Source: Microbispora catharanthi (GTDB lineage: Bacteria; Actinomycetota; Actinomycetes; Streptosporangiales; Streptosporangiaceae). From it: 64,000 bases of DNA. The stretch spans positions 248,001 through 312,000 of the forward strand of contig NZ_VDMA02000005.1 of the NCBI RefSeq assembly GCF_006334915.2, written 5' to 3'. This document shows, piece after piece, positions 41,452-49,189 of this stretch (the first letter of the stretch is position 1; each line of letters begins with the position of its first letter). The notes under the pieces are model-generated. The model was not told the origin of the DNA and searched no databases. It was given only the letters and a program-made list of their open reading frames with translations. The translations under genes were made by a program, and so were the position numbers.

Positions 41452-42216
41452 TTGCTTCCGGCACAGCGCCACCAGCGGATCATCGAAGCCCTCGGGCGGA
41501 AGGGGACCGTGCGCACCGAGGACCTGGCCGCGCTGCTCGGCGTCTCCCACGAGACCGTCCGGCGCGACCTGGCGATCCTGGAACGCCGGGCGCTGCTCGT
41601 CCGCGTGCACGGCGGGGCCACCTCGGCGCCGTCCGGCACCGGCGAGGAGCTGTCCTACCTGGAGCGCTCGACCAGCCAGTCGGAGGCGAAGGCCGTGATC
41701 GGCGAGCTCGCGGCGCAACTCCTGCGGCCGGGCCAGACCGTGATCATCGACGTCGGCACCACCGCTGTCCACGTCGCCAGGGCCGTCCCCCCGTCCTTCC
41801 GGGGGGTGGTCGCCACCTGCTCGCTGCTGGTGGCGGCCGAACTCGCGGGCCGTCCCGGCGTGGAGGTGCTGGTGGCGGGCGGGCGCGTCCGGCAGGGCGA
41901 CCTCGCCGTCTCCAACGCCCACACGCTGGGGTTCTTCCAGGACCTGCGCGCCGACGTGGCGTTCCTCGGCTCGGGCGGGGTGGACGCCGAAGCCGGGCTC
42001 ACCGACTACTTCTTGGACGAGGTCGCGACCAAGCGCGTGATCCTCGCCAACACCGCCCGGACGTACGTGCTCGCCGACAGTTCGAAGCACGGCAGGGTCG
42101 CCGCCTACCGGGTGTGCGCCCTGGACGACCTGTCCGGCCTCATCACGGACGGGGAACCCTCCCCCGCGCTCGCATCCGCCCTGGTCAGGGCGGGTGCCGA
42201 GATGATCAACCCGTAG
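41452..42216 (+). CDS. DeoR-family transcriptional regulator
   Basis: A 254-residue sugar-phosphate-type repressor. The N-terminal winged helix reads QRHQRIIEALGRKGTVRTED followed by LAALLGVSHETVRRDLAILE and the family motif VRVHGGAT. The DeoRC sensor domain (VIIDVGTTAVHVAR, VLVAGGRVRQGDLAV, DVAFLGSGGVDAEAGLTD) normally binds a phosphorylated intermediate. The start is TTG behind AAAGGCGG, giving MLPAQRHQRI, typical of the family. It precedes the permease/kinase/dehydrogenase cluster and is its likely regulator. Confidence 0.92.
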   Translation: MLPAQRHQRIIEALGRKGTVRTEDLAALLGVSHETVRRDLAILERRALLVRVHGGATSAPSGTGEELSYLERSTSQSEAKAVIGELAAQLLRPGQTVIIDVGTTAVHVARAVPPSFRGVVATCSLLVAAELAGRPGVEVLVAGGRVRQGDLAVSNAHTLGFFQDLRADVAFLGSGGVDAEAGLTDYFLDEVATKRVILANTARTYVLADSSKHGRVAAYRVCALDDLSGLITDGEPSPALASALVRAGAEMINP

Positions 42217-42219
42217 GGA

Positions 42220-42372
42220 GTGTCCGACGAATGCTGCCCGTCGCGAGCGTGGCTCCAGGTGGATGCATCGCAAGGCGGAGGAGGAGCTCGTGGCCGGAGG
42301 CCACGGGCGACGACGATAACGCGGCGAGGCGCCGCCTGGGCCACGCGCAGCAGGGCTTGATTCGTCGGACAC
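42220..42372. mobile_element. MITE-like element with terminal inverted repeats
   Basis: Perfect 13-base terminal inverted repeats (GTGTCCGACGAAT at 42220-42232, its complement at 42360-42372) enclose 127 bases. The similarity extends inward imperfectly for about 25 more bases on each side (a GCGTGGC...CCAGG part is shared), and the centre has a small hairpin (GTGGCC-GGA-GGCCAC, 42290-42304). It encodes nothing. This is the form of a miniature inverted-repeat element or IS-end derivative; a short GA flank on both sides may be a target duplication but could be chance. A structured RNA is an alternative. Confidence 0.55.
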
Positions 42373-42383
42373 GACCGAAAGGT

Positions 42384-42413
42384 GGCCCGGCGGCGCGGCC
42401 ACGCCGCCGGGCC
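42384..42413. terminator. Strong hairpin upstream of the APC permease gene
   Basis: A perfect 12-bp GC stem (GGCCCGGCGGCG and CGCCGCCGGGCC) with a 6-base loop lies 42 bases before the permease ATG. It could terminate the regulator transcript or act within the permease leader. It has no T-run. Confidence 0.5.
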
Positions 42414-42455
42414 CGGACCGTTGCAATCTCCCCAGCTCCAGCCAGGAGACGATCC

Positions 42456-43934
42456 ATGACCCATCCTTCCACGCGTCCGTCATCGCATGATCAGGCCGAC
42501 GCGGCCATCTCCCACGCCGGGTACGCCCAGCAGTTCTCGCGCTCGCTGAAGTCGTTCGAGTCCTTCGCCGTCGCGTTCTCCTTCATCTCGATCACCACGG
42601 GCCTGTTCACGACGTACGGCACCGTGCTCAACTCGGGCGGTCCCGCGGGCATCTGGACCTGGCCGATCGTCGGCGCGGGCACGGTCGCGGTCGCCCTCCT
42701 GTACGGCGCGCTGGCCAGCCGCATCCCGCTGTCGGGCTACAGCTACCAGTGGGCGAGCAGGCTCGCCTCGCCGGTGCTGGGCTGGTGGTTCGGCTGGGTG
42801 TCGTTCGCGTTCCTCGCGATCGTCGCGGTGGCGGTCGACTACGGCCTGGCCCAGGTGGCGCTGTTCCCGCTGTTGGGCTGGGAGTACACGCCCATGGCCG
42901 GCGCGCTCACCACGCTCGTCGTGCTGGTCGTCCAGATGGCCCTGATCATCTGGTCCACCCCGATCACCACGAAGATCAACAACCTCGCGGTGAGCGCCGA
43001 GGTGATCGCGATGATCGGGCTGACCCTGCTGATCGCCGGTTTCGCGATCTTCGGCGGGCACGCCGAATGGTCCAACCTCACCTCCACCGGAGCCGTCTCC
43101 GGCGACGGCTACTTCGGCTGGCTCGGGCCGTTCATGCTGTCGGCCCTGCTCGGCGCGTTCACGCTGGTCGGCTGGGAGTCCGCGGCCAACCTCGCCGAGG
43201 AGACGATCAACCCCAAGCAGGTGGTGCCCCGGGCGATGGTCCGCGCGATCCTGCTCAGCGTCGCCCTCGGCATGGTGTTCCTCGTCGTGGTCACCGCCGC
43301 TCTCGGGAACGACGTGGCGGCGATCACCGCCTCCTCCGCGCCCGTCGCCCAGGTGGTCGAGAACGTCCTCGGCGCCGGGGTGGCGCGGGCCTTCCTCGTC
43401 GTCGTGAGCCTCGCGATCTTCGCCTGCGGCCTGGTCATCATGGTGAGCTGCAGCCGCCTGGTCCACGCGATGGCCCGCGACGGCCGGCTGCCGTTCTCCA
43501 CGGCGCTGAGCCGGGTGCCGCGCGCCACCGGCGGCCCGACCTGGGCCACCGTGCTCGCGGCCGGCGCGTCGATCGCCATCGTGCTCGCCTTCTCCGGCAA
43601 CGCCGACGCCCTGTCGCAGCTCCTCGGAGCGGGCACGCTCATGCCGGCCCTGCTGTACGCCGGCACGGTCGCGCTCTACCTCGCCACCCGCCGCCGGCAC
43701 CGGCCGCGGCCCGACGACTTCCGCCTCGGGAAGTGGGAGCCGCTGGTCGTGGCGGGGGCCGTGATCTGGCTGGTGATCGAGCTGGCGATCTTCCTCATCC
43801 CGTCCGACTTCCGCACCGCGCAGGTGTACGCCCTGGGCTCGCTCGTGCTCGGCGCGGTCGTGTTCGCCGTCGTGTGGGCGCGCGGGCGTGAGCGCCTGAC
43901 GAGGGAGCCCGGCGAATCGACGGACTCGCTGTGA
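42456..43934 (+). CDS. APC superfamily permease (amino acid/amine type)
   Basis: A 492-residue transporter with about 12 membrane helices. The first helices have the APC pattern SFISITTGLFTTYGTVLNSG followed by GGPAGIW, then a conserved ESAANLAEETINPKQVVPRA segment typical of amine/amino-acid permeases, and RLVHAMARDGRLPFS in the later loop. The ATG follows CAGGAG. Its stop overlaps the kinase start (GTGA). The neighbours are a polyol-type kinase and two flavoproteins, so a hydroxylated amine or amino alcohol is a reasonable but untested substrate. Confidence 0.88.
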   Translation: MTHPSTRPSSHDQADAAISHAGYAQQFSRSLKSFESFAVAFSFISITTGLFTTYGTVLNSGGPAGIWTWPIVGAGTVAVALLYGALASRIPLSGYSYQWASRLASPVLGWWFGWVSFAFLAIVAVAVDYGLAQVALFPLLGWEYTPMAGALTTLVVLVVQMALIIWSTPITTKINNLAVSAEVIAMIGLTLLIAGFAIFGGHAEWSNLTSTGAVSGDGYFGWLGPFMLSALLGAFTLVGWESAANLAEETINPKQVVPRAMVRAILLSVALGMVFLVVVTAALGNDVAAITASSAPVAQVVENVLGAGVARAFLVVVSLAIFACGLVIMVSCSRLVHAMARDGRLPFSTALSRVPRATGGPTWATVLAAGASIAIVLAFSGNADALSQLLGAGTLMPALLYAGTVALYLATRRRHRPRPDDFRLGKWEPLVVAGAVIWLVIELAIFLIPSDFRTAQVYALGSLVLGAVVFAVVWARGRERLTREPGESTDSL

Positions 43935-45370
43935 GCGCGCCTGCCGTACTGGCGATCGACCAGGGCACCTCGGGGACCAAGGCGGTCGTGGTCGGCGGCG
44001 ACGGCGCCGTCCTCGCGCTGGCCGAGGCGCCGGTCCGCCCCGCCTACCTGCCGGGCGGGCGGGTGGAGCAGGACCCGCGGGAACTGCTCGGCTCGGTGCT
44101 GGCCGCCGGGCGGGAGGCCATCGAGGCGGCGGGCGTGCCCGTCGGCGCGGTCACGCTGGCCAACCAGGGCGAGACCGTGCTGGCCTGGGACCCGGTGACC
44201 GGCGAGCCGCTGACCACCGCGCTGGTGTGGCAGGACCGGCGGGCCGAGGAGGTGTGCGCCGGTCTCGCCGGGCACGCCGAGAGGATCGCCGAGCTGACCG
44301 GGCTCGTGCTCGACCCGTATTTCTCGGCCCCGAAGATGGCGTGGATCCGCCGCAACCTCACCCGCGAGGGGGTGGTGACGACCAGCGACACCTGGCTCGT
44401 CCACCGTCTGACCGGGGAGTTCGTCACCGACGCGGCGACCGCGAGCAGGTCGGCGGTGCTCGACCTCGACGCGGTCGAGTGGAGTGGGGAGCTGCTCGGC
44501 CTGTTCGGCCTGGACGGCGAGCGGCTGCCCGCGATCGTCGCCTGCGACGAGGTGGTCGGGACGACCCGGGCCTTCGGCGGGGAGATCCCGGTCGGCGGAC
44601 TGGTCGTCGACCAGCAGGCCGCGCTGCTGGCCGAGGGCTGCCTGTCGGCCGGCGAGGCCAAGTGCACGTACGGCACCGGGGCGTTCCTGCTCGCCAACAC
44701 CGGCGAGCGGGCCGTGCGCTCGCTCTCCGGCCTGACCACGTCGGTGGCGTGGCGGGCCAGGGGGGCCACGCCCTACTGCGTGGACGGGCAGGTCTACACG
44801 GCGGCCTCCGCGGTGCGGTGGCTGAACGGCCTCGGCCTCGTCGGCGACGCCTCCGACCTGGACACGCTGGCCGCGCCGGACGCCGAGGGCGCCCTGTTCG
44901 TCCCCGGGCTGGCCGGGCTGGCCGCGCCCTGGTGGCGGCCCGACGCGACCGGCGCGTTCCTCGGCATGACGCTGTCCACCCGGCCCGGTCACCTGATCCG
45001 CGCCGTCCTGGAGGGCATCGCCGCCCAGGTGGCCGACCTGGCCGCGGTCGTCGCGGCCGACCTCGGCCGCCCGCTGGCCCGCCTGCGGGTGGACGGCGGG
45101 CTCACCCGGTCGGCCGCTCTCATGCAGGCCCAGGCCGACCTGCTGCAGGCGCCGGTGGACGTCTACCCGTCGCCGCACGCGACCGCACTCGGCGCCGCCG
45201 CGCTGGCCCGCCTCGCCGTGACCCCCTCGCTCACGGTGGCGGACGCCGTGCCCGCGTGGGCCCCGGCGACGACGTACGAGCCGCGCTGGCCGGCGGAGCG
45301 GGCGGAGGAGTTCATGACGCGCTGGCGGCGGGGCGTCCGCGCGGCGATCGAGACGGGGAGGGACGCATGA
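43931..45370 (+). CDS. FGGY-family carbohydrate kinase, glycerol kinase-like
   Basis: A 479-residue kinase of the FGGY fold. It starts LAIDQGTSGTKAVVV and has VWQDRRAEEV, the DPYFSAPKMAWI stretch, VVDQQAALLAEG and the ATP-binding YGTGAFLL and RVDGGLTRS. Compared with E. coli GlpK, the Glu, Trp, Tyr and Asp that hold glycerol are kept (Glu81, Trp100, Tyr130 and the Asp in VVDQQAA), but Arg83 is Gly80 (NQGET for NQRET). The substrate is therefore likely related to, but not the same as, glycerol. Start and stop codons both overlap neighbours. Confidence 0.87.
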   Translation: MSAPAVLAIDQGTSGTKAVVVGGDGAVLALAEAPVRPAYLPGGRVEQDPRELLGSVLAAGREAIEAAGVPVGAVTLANQGETVLAWDPVTGEPLTTALVWQDRRAEEVCAGLAGHAERIAELTGLVLDPYFSAPKMAWIRRNLTREGVVTTSDTWLVHRLTGEFVTDAATASRSAVLDLDAVEWSGELLGLFGLDGERLPAIVACDEVVGTTRAFGGEIPVGGLVVDQQAALLAEGCLSAGEAKCTYGTGAFLLANTGERAVRSLSGLTTSVAWRARGATPYCVDGQVYTAASAVRWLNGLGLVGDASDLDTLAAPDAEGALFVPGLAGLAAPWWRPDATGAFLGMTLSTRPGHLIRAVLEGIAAQVADLAAVVAADLGRPLARLRVDGGLTRSAALMQAQADLLQAPVDVYPSPHATALGAAALARLAVTPSLTVADAVPAWAPATTYEPRWPAERAEEFMTRWRRGVRAAIETGRDA

Positions 45371-46803
45371 GCGGAGAAGTCAGCAGGTCCGGGCCGCTGC
45401 CGGACGGGACGGTCGACGTGGCGGTGGTCGGCGGCGGCGTCGTGGGCGCCGCCGTGGCCCGCGAGCTGGCAGGGCGGCAGTCGTCGGACGGCCGTGCCCT
45501 GTCGGTCGCGCTGGTCGAGGCGCGCTCGGACGTCGGCGACGGCACCAGCAAGGCCAACACCGCGATCCTGCACACCGGCTTCGACGCGACGCCGGGCACG
45601 CTGGAGTCGCGCCTGGTGCGGCGGGGGTACGAGCTGCTCGGCGGGTACGCCGAGCGCGCCGGCATCCCCGTCGAGCGGACCGGCGCGCTGCTGGTCGCCT
45701 GGACCGGCGAGGAGCTGGCCGCGCTTGCCGGGCTGGCGGACAAGGCGGTGAAGAACGGCTATCGGGAGTGCGAGATCGTCGGCGCGGACGAGGTCTACCG
45801 GCTGGTCCCGGCCCTCGGCCCGGGTGCGCTCGGCGGGCTGACCGTGCCCGGAGAGTCGATCATCTGCCCGTGGACCACCACGCTCGCGTTCGCCACGGAG
45901 GCGCTGTCGCGGGGCGCCGCCGTGCTGCTGAACACGCGGGTCAAGGGCGTCGAGCACGACGGCGACGGGGAGACCGTGCTGGTGACGAACCGGGGCCCGC
46001 TGCGGGCCCGCTGGGTCGTCAACGCCGCGGGGCTCGGCTCCGACCGCGTCGACCGCATGTTCGGGCACGAGCGGTTCACGGTCACGCCACGCCGGGGCGA
46101 GCTGCTGGTCTTCGACAAGATGGCCAGGCCGCTGGCGAACCGCATCGTGCTGCCCGTGCCCAGCTCGCGCGGCAAGGGCGTGCTGATCAGCCCGACGATC
46201 TACGGCAACGTGATGCTCGGCCCGACCGCCGAGGACCTGCGCGACCGCGCCGACACCTCCACCTCCGAGGAGGGGTTCGCGTTCCTGGTGGACAAGGGCC
46301 TCACGCTCATGCCCGCCCTGATGAAGGAGGACGTCACCGCCTCCTACGCCGGGCTGCGGGCGGCCACCGAGCACGGCGACTACCAGGTGCACCTCGACGC
46401 CGCGCAGCGCTATCTCGTGCTCGGCGGCATCCGGTCCACCGGGCTGACCTCGTCCATGGCGCTCGCCGAGCACGCCGCCGGGCTGCTGGCCGAGGCGGGC
46501 CTCGTCACCTCCGTACGCGAGGATCCGCCGGGGCCGCCCCGGATGCCCAACATCGGCGAGGCGTTCCCCCGGCCGTACATGTGCGACGACCTCATCGCCG
46601 GGGACCCGGCGTACGGGACCGTGGTCTGCTTCTGCGAGCGGGTCACCGCCGGGGAGATCAGAGACGCCCTCGCCTCCCCGCTTCCCCCGGCCGACATCGA
46701 CGGCCTGCGCCGCCGCACCCGGGCCATGATGGGCCGCTGCCAGGGCTTCTTCTGCGGAGCCGAGATCGGCCGGCGCCTCGCTCTCACGAAGGAGTCGCGA
46801 TGA
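45367..46803 (+). CDS. GlpA-like FAD-dependent dehydrogenase with C-terminal BFD [2Fe-2S] domain
   Basis: A 478-residue flavoprotein. The N-terminal FAD loop is VAVVGGGVVGAAVARELAG and DAO-family motifs follow (GTSKANTAILHTGFD, WVVNAAGLGSD, TPRRGELLVFDK, YAGLRAATE). The C-terminal domain has four cysteines in BFD-like spacing: CFC in VVCFCERVTAG and C-x4-C in GRCQGFFCG. This is the architecture of anaerobic-type glycerol-3-phosphate dehydrogenase A and related polyol-phosphate dehydrogenases. Its ATG overlaps the kinase stop. It would oxidise the phosphorylated product of that kinase. Confidence 0.87.
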   Translation: MSGEVSRSGPLPDGTVDVAVVGGGVVGAAVARELAGRQSSDGRALSVALVEARSDVGDGTSKANTAILHTGFDATPGTLESRLVRRGYELLGGYAERAGIPVERTGALLVAWTGEELAALAGLADKAVKNGYRECEIVGADEVYRLVPALGPGALGGLTVPGESIICPWTTTLAFATEALSRGAAVLLNTRVKGVEHDGDGETVLVTNRGPLRARWVVNAAGLGSDRVDRMFGHERFTVTPRRGELLVFDKMARPLANRIVLPVPSSRGKGVLISPTIYGNVMLGPTAEDLRDRADTSTSEEGFAFLVDKGLTLMPALMKEDVTASYAGLRAATEHGDYQVHLDAAQRYLVLGGIRSTGLTSSMALAEHAAGLLAEAGLVTSVREDPPGPPRMPNIGEAFPRPYMCDDLIAGDPAYGTVVCFCERVTAGEIRDALASPLPPADIDGLRRRTRAMMGRCQGFFCGAEIGRRLALTKESR

Positions 46804-48089
46804 ACCTCGTCACCGACGTCGCCGTCGTGGGCGGCGGCCCCTCCGGCCTGACCGCCGCCGCCGGTCTCGCGGCGGCCGGTCTGCGGGTCCTGGTGCTCGA
46901 CCGGGAGCGCGAGGCGGGAGGCATCCCCCGGCACAGCGACCACACCGGCTACGGCCTGCGCGACCTGCGCACGGTGATGACCGGCCCGGCGTACGCCCGC
47001 CTGCTGGCCAACCGCGCGCTGGAGGCCGGGGCGCAGGTGCGCACCTCGGCCATGGTCACCGGATGGGCCACGGCCACCGGCGGGGATGGGATGCACGCCC
47101 TCGACGTCACCACCCCGGAGGGCCGCCTGCGGGTGGACGCCCGCGCCGTCGTCCTGGCGACCGGCGCCAGGGAACGTCCCCGTACGGCTCGTATGGTGCC
47201 GGGCGACCGCCCGCCGGGCGTGCTGACGACCGGGCAGCTCCAGAACGTGGTCCACCTGCACCACGGCAGGGTCGGCACGCGGGCCGTCGTCGTCGGGGCC
47301 GAGCTGGTGAGCTGGTCGGCCGTGCTCACCCTGCGCGAGGCGGGCTGCCGCACGGTGCTGATGACCAGCGAGCACGCCCGCGCCGAGTCGTACGCGGCGT
47401 TCAGCGTGCCGGGACGGGCCCTGCTGCGCGTGCCGGTCGCCACCTCCACCCGGGTCGTGCGGATCGGCGGCCGCGACGCCGTGGAGTCGGTCGAGGTCGA
47501 GGACCTGCGCACGGGCGAGCGCCGCACGGTGCCCTGCGACACGGTGGTGTTCACGGGCGACTGGGTCCCCGACCACGAACTGGCCCGGGCGGCCGGGCTG
47601 GCGATGGACCCGGGCAGCAGGAGCCCCGTCGTGGACAACACCCTGGCGACCAGCCGTCCAGGCGTGTTCGCCGTCGGCAACCTCGTCCACCCCGTGGACA
47701 CCGCCGACGTGGCGGCCCTCGACGGCCGCCACGTGGTGCGGCACGTCCTGGCGTACGTGACCGGACGCTCGGGCACACCGGGCTCGGGCACGACGGGCTC
47801 GGGCACGGGCCGGCGCCCGGGGATTCCGCTGCGGGCCGAGGCGCCGTTCCGATGGGTCTCCCCCGGCCTGGTCAGGCCGGGTGCGGGCGCGCCGCCTCGT
47901 CACCGGATCCTGCTGTGGCCGGACGAGCACCGCGCCGTCGCCAGGGTGGTGGTGACGCAGGACGGCCGCGAGATCGCCCGCCGCACCCTGCCGTGGCCGG
48001 TCTCCCCCGGCCGGGTGTTCCGGGTGCCGTCGTCCCTGCTGTCCGGCGCGGACCCGCGCGGCGGTCCGATCACCATCTCACTGGGCTGA
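46800..48089 (+). CDS. FAD/NAD(P)-dependent oxidoreductase, partner of the GlpA-like protein
   Basis: A 429-residue flavoprotein of the pyridine nucleotide-disulfide type: FAD loop VAVVGGGPSGLTAAAGLAA, a second nucleotide-type loop (TRAVVVGAELVSWSAVLTL) and FAD motif GVFAVGNLVHPVDTADVAAL. It lacks the redox CxxC of disulfide reductases. Such proteins accompany GlpA/BFD proteins in glycerol- and hydroxyproline-type oxidase modules and pass electrons. A Gly/Ser/Thr linker made of three GGGCTCGGGCAC-type DNA repeats (about 47768-47810) joins the last 90 residues, which I cannot assign. ATG overlaps the previous stop. Confidence 0.82.
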   Translation: MNLVTDVAVVGGGPSGLTAAAGLAAAGLRVLVLDREREAGGIPRHSDHTGYGLRDLRTVMTGPAYARLLANRALEAGAQVRTSAMVTGWATATGGDGMHALDVTTPEGRLRVDARAVVLATGARERPRTARMVPGDRPPGVLTTGQLQNVVHLHHGRVGTRAVVVGAELVSWSAVLTLREAGCRTVLMTSEHARAESYAAFSVPGRALLRVPVATSTRVVRIGGRDAVESVEVEDLRTGERRTVPCDTVVFTGDWVPDHELARAAGLAMDPGSRSPVVDNTLATSRPGVFAVGNLVHPVDTADVAALDGRHVVRHVLAYVTGRSGTPGSGTTGSGTGRRPGIPLRAEAPFRWVSPGLVRPGAGAPPRHRILLWPDEHRAVARVVVTQDGREIARRTLPWPVSPGRVFRVPSSLLSGADPRGGPITISLG

Positions 48090-48104
48090 GTCCGCCGCCG
48101 CGGA

Positions 48105-48130
48105 GCCCGGCGCGCCCGTGGGCGCCGGGC
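48105..48130. terminator. Hairpin closing the catabolic cluster
   Basis: A perfect 9-bp stem (GCCCGGCGC and GCGCCGGGC) with an 8-base loop starts 15 bases after the last gene of the cluster, just before the arsenate-reductase-like gene. Confidence 0.6.
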
Positions 48131-48132
48131 GG

Positions 48133-48138
48133 GACAAT
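48133..48138 (+). promoter_or_regulatory. Possible leaderless -10 of the ArsC-like gene
   Basis: GACAAT is followed by six bases and the ATG at 48145. It partly overlaps the previous terminator's edge. Weaker match than the other leaderless sites. Confidence 0.35.
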
Positions 48139-48144
48139 GGCCGC

Positions 48145-48501
48145 ATGGAGATCTGGATCAACCCGGCCTGCTCGAAGTGCCGGTCGGCCCTGTCGCTGCT
48201 CGACGCCGAGGGCGCCGGATACACGGTCCGCAACTACCTGGAGGACCCGCCGAGTGCGGAGGAGCTCGCCGAGGTGCTGCGCCGCCTCGGGCTGGAGCCC
48301 TGGGACGTCGCCCGCCTCGGCGAGCCCGTCGCGGCCGAGCTGGACATGGAGTCGTGGCCGCGCGACGGAGCGTCCCGCGAACGGTGGATCGAGGCCATGG
48401 CCGCCCACCCGATCCTGATCCAGCGGCCGATCATCACCGCCGACGACGGCACGGCCGTGGTGGCCCGCTCCCCCGAGGCCGTGCGCTCCGTCCTGCCCTG
48501 A
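48145..48501 (+). CDS. ArsC/Spx family thioredoxin-fold protein
   Basis: A 118-residue protein of the glutaredoxin-linked arsenate reductase family. The N-terminal active-site motif is NPACSKCRSALSLL (the catalytic Cys is the first, with a second Cys three residues on), then VRNYLEDPPSAEEL, the substrate-type region HPILIQRPIITADD and ARSPEAV. The RP-I-T motif with its Arg is intact. No arsenic genes are nearby, so a housekeeping or unknown role is as likely as arsenate reduction. A GTG 9 codons upstream is possible but less likely. Confidence 0.87.
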   Translation: MEIWINPACSKCRSALSLLDAEGAGYTVRNYLEDPPSAEELAEVLRRLGLEPWDVARLGEPVAAELDMESWPRDGASRERWIEAMAAHPILIQRPIITADDGTAVVARSPEAVRSVLP

Positions 48502-48601
48502 CGGGTCGCCCACACCAGCCGGGCACTGTCTCGCGGCCGTGCTCTCCGTTCGAGATCGCGGACTTGTCCGCAGGGGGCGAAGCGGGGAGGAGCGTCCGCA
48601 C

Positions 48602-48607
48602 TAGGCT
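48602..48607 (+). promoter_or_regulatory. Leaderless -10 element of the ybaK-like gene
   Basis: TAGGCT, identical to the element at 32427, is followed by seven bases and the GTG at 48615. Confidence 0.45.
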
Positions 48608-48614
48608 TGCGGTC

Positions 48615-49112
48615 GTGAGCAAGACCAAGAGCAAGGGCGGCCAGAGCACTCCGGCGACGGTCGCCCTCACGCAGGTGAAGGCGGAGTTCACCCTTCATCC
48701 CTACGACCACGACCCGAACGCCCAGGCGTACGGCGAGGAGGCGGCCGACGCGCTCGGGCTGCCGTACGAGCGGATCTTCAAGACGCTCGTGGCGGAGACC
48801 GAGGCGGGCCTGGCGGTCGCGGTCGTTCCGGTGGCGGGCAAGCTCGACCTTAAGGCGTTCGCGGCGGCGCTGAAGGGCAAGCGGGCCGCGATGGCCGACG
48901 CGGCCAAGGTGGAGCGGGTCACCGGCTACGTGGTCGGCGGCATCAGCCCGCTCGGGCAGCGCAAGCGGCTCCCGACCGTGGTGGACGAGTCCGCGCTCGG
49001 CTTCGAGACGATCTACTTCTCCGCCGGGCGGCGCGGCCTGCAGATCGAGACGGCGCCGGGCAACCTCATCCGGCTCGCCCAGGCCGTGACCGCCCCCATC
49101 GCGAAGCTCTGA
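48615..49112 (+). CDS. ybaK: YbaK/EbsC family Cys-tRNA(Pro) deacylase
   Basis: A 165-residue editing enzyme that hydrolyses cysteine mischarged on tRNA(Pro). The conserved Lys is in YERIFKTLVAE, and family motifs VVPVAGKLDLKAFA and YVVGGISPLGQRKRLPTVVDE are intact. The N-terminus has a short Lys/Ser-rich extension. Length is normal for YbaK. The gene stands alone. Confidence 0.92.
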   Translation: MSKTKSKGGQSTPATVALTQVKAEFTLHPYDHDPNAQAYGEEAADALGLPYERIFKTLVAETEAGLAVAVVPVAGKLDLKAFAAALKGKRAAMADAAKVERVTGYVVGGISPLGQRKRLPTVVDESALGFETIYFSAGRRGLQIETAPGNLIRLAQAVTAPIAKL

Positions 49113-49146
49113 GCCTGTCTACTGTTGCCGTCGCCCGTACGGCTCA

Positions 49147-49166
49147 CCGGCCATAAGACTGGCCGG
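49147..49166. promoter_or_regulatory. Inverted repeat upstream of the amidase gene
   Basis: CCGGCCA and TGGCCGG form a perfect 7-bp inverted repeat around TAAGAC, 23 bases before the amidase start. It could be an operator at a promoter, or the terminator of the ybaK-like gene whose stop is 34 bases upstream. Confidence 0.4.
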
Positions 49167-49189
49167 GAACCGCACCGAACGGGGGAAAC

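Noticed and set aside
47768-47810. GGGCTCGGGCAC repeats considered as a recombination site
   Set aside because: They are in frame and encode a Gly/Ser/Thr linker inside a flavoprotein gene, so slippage in a linker is the simpler reading.
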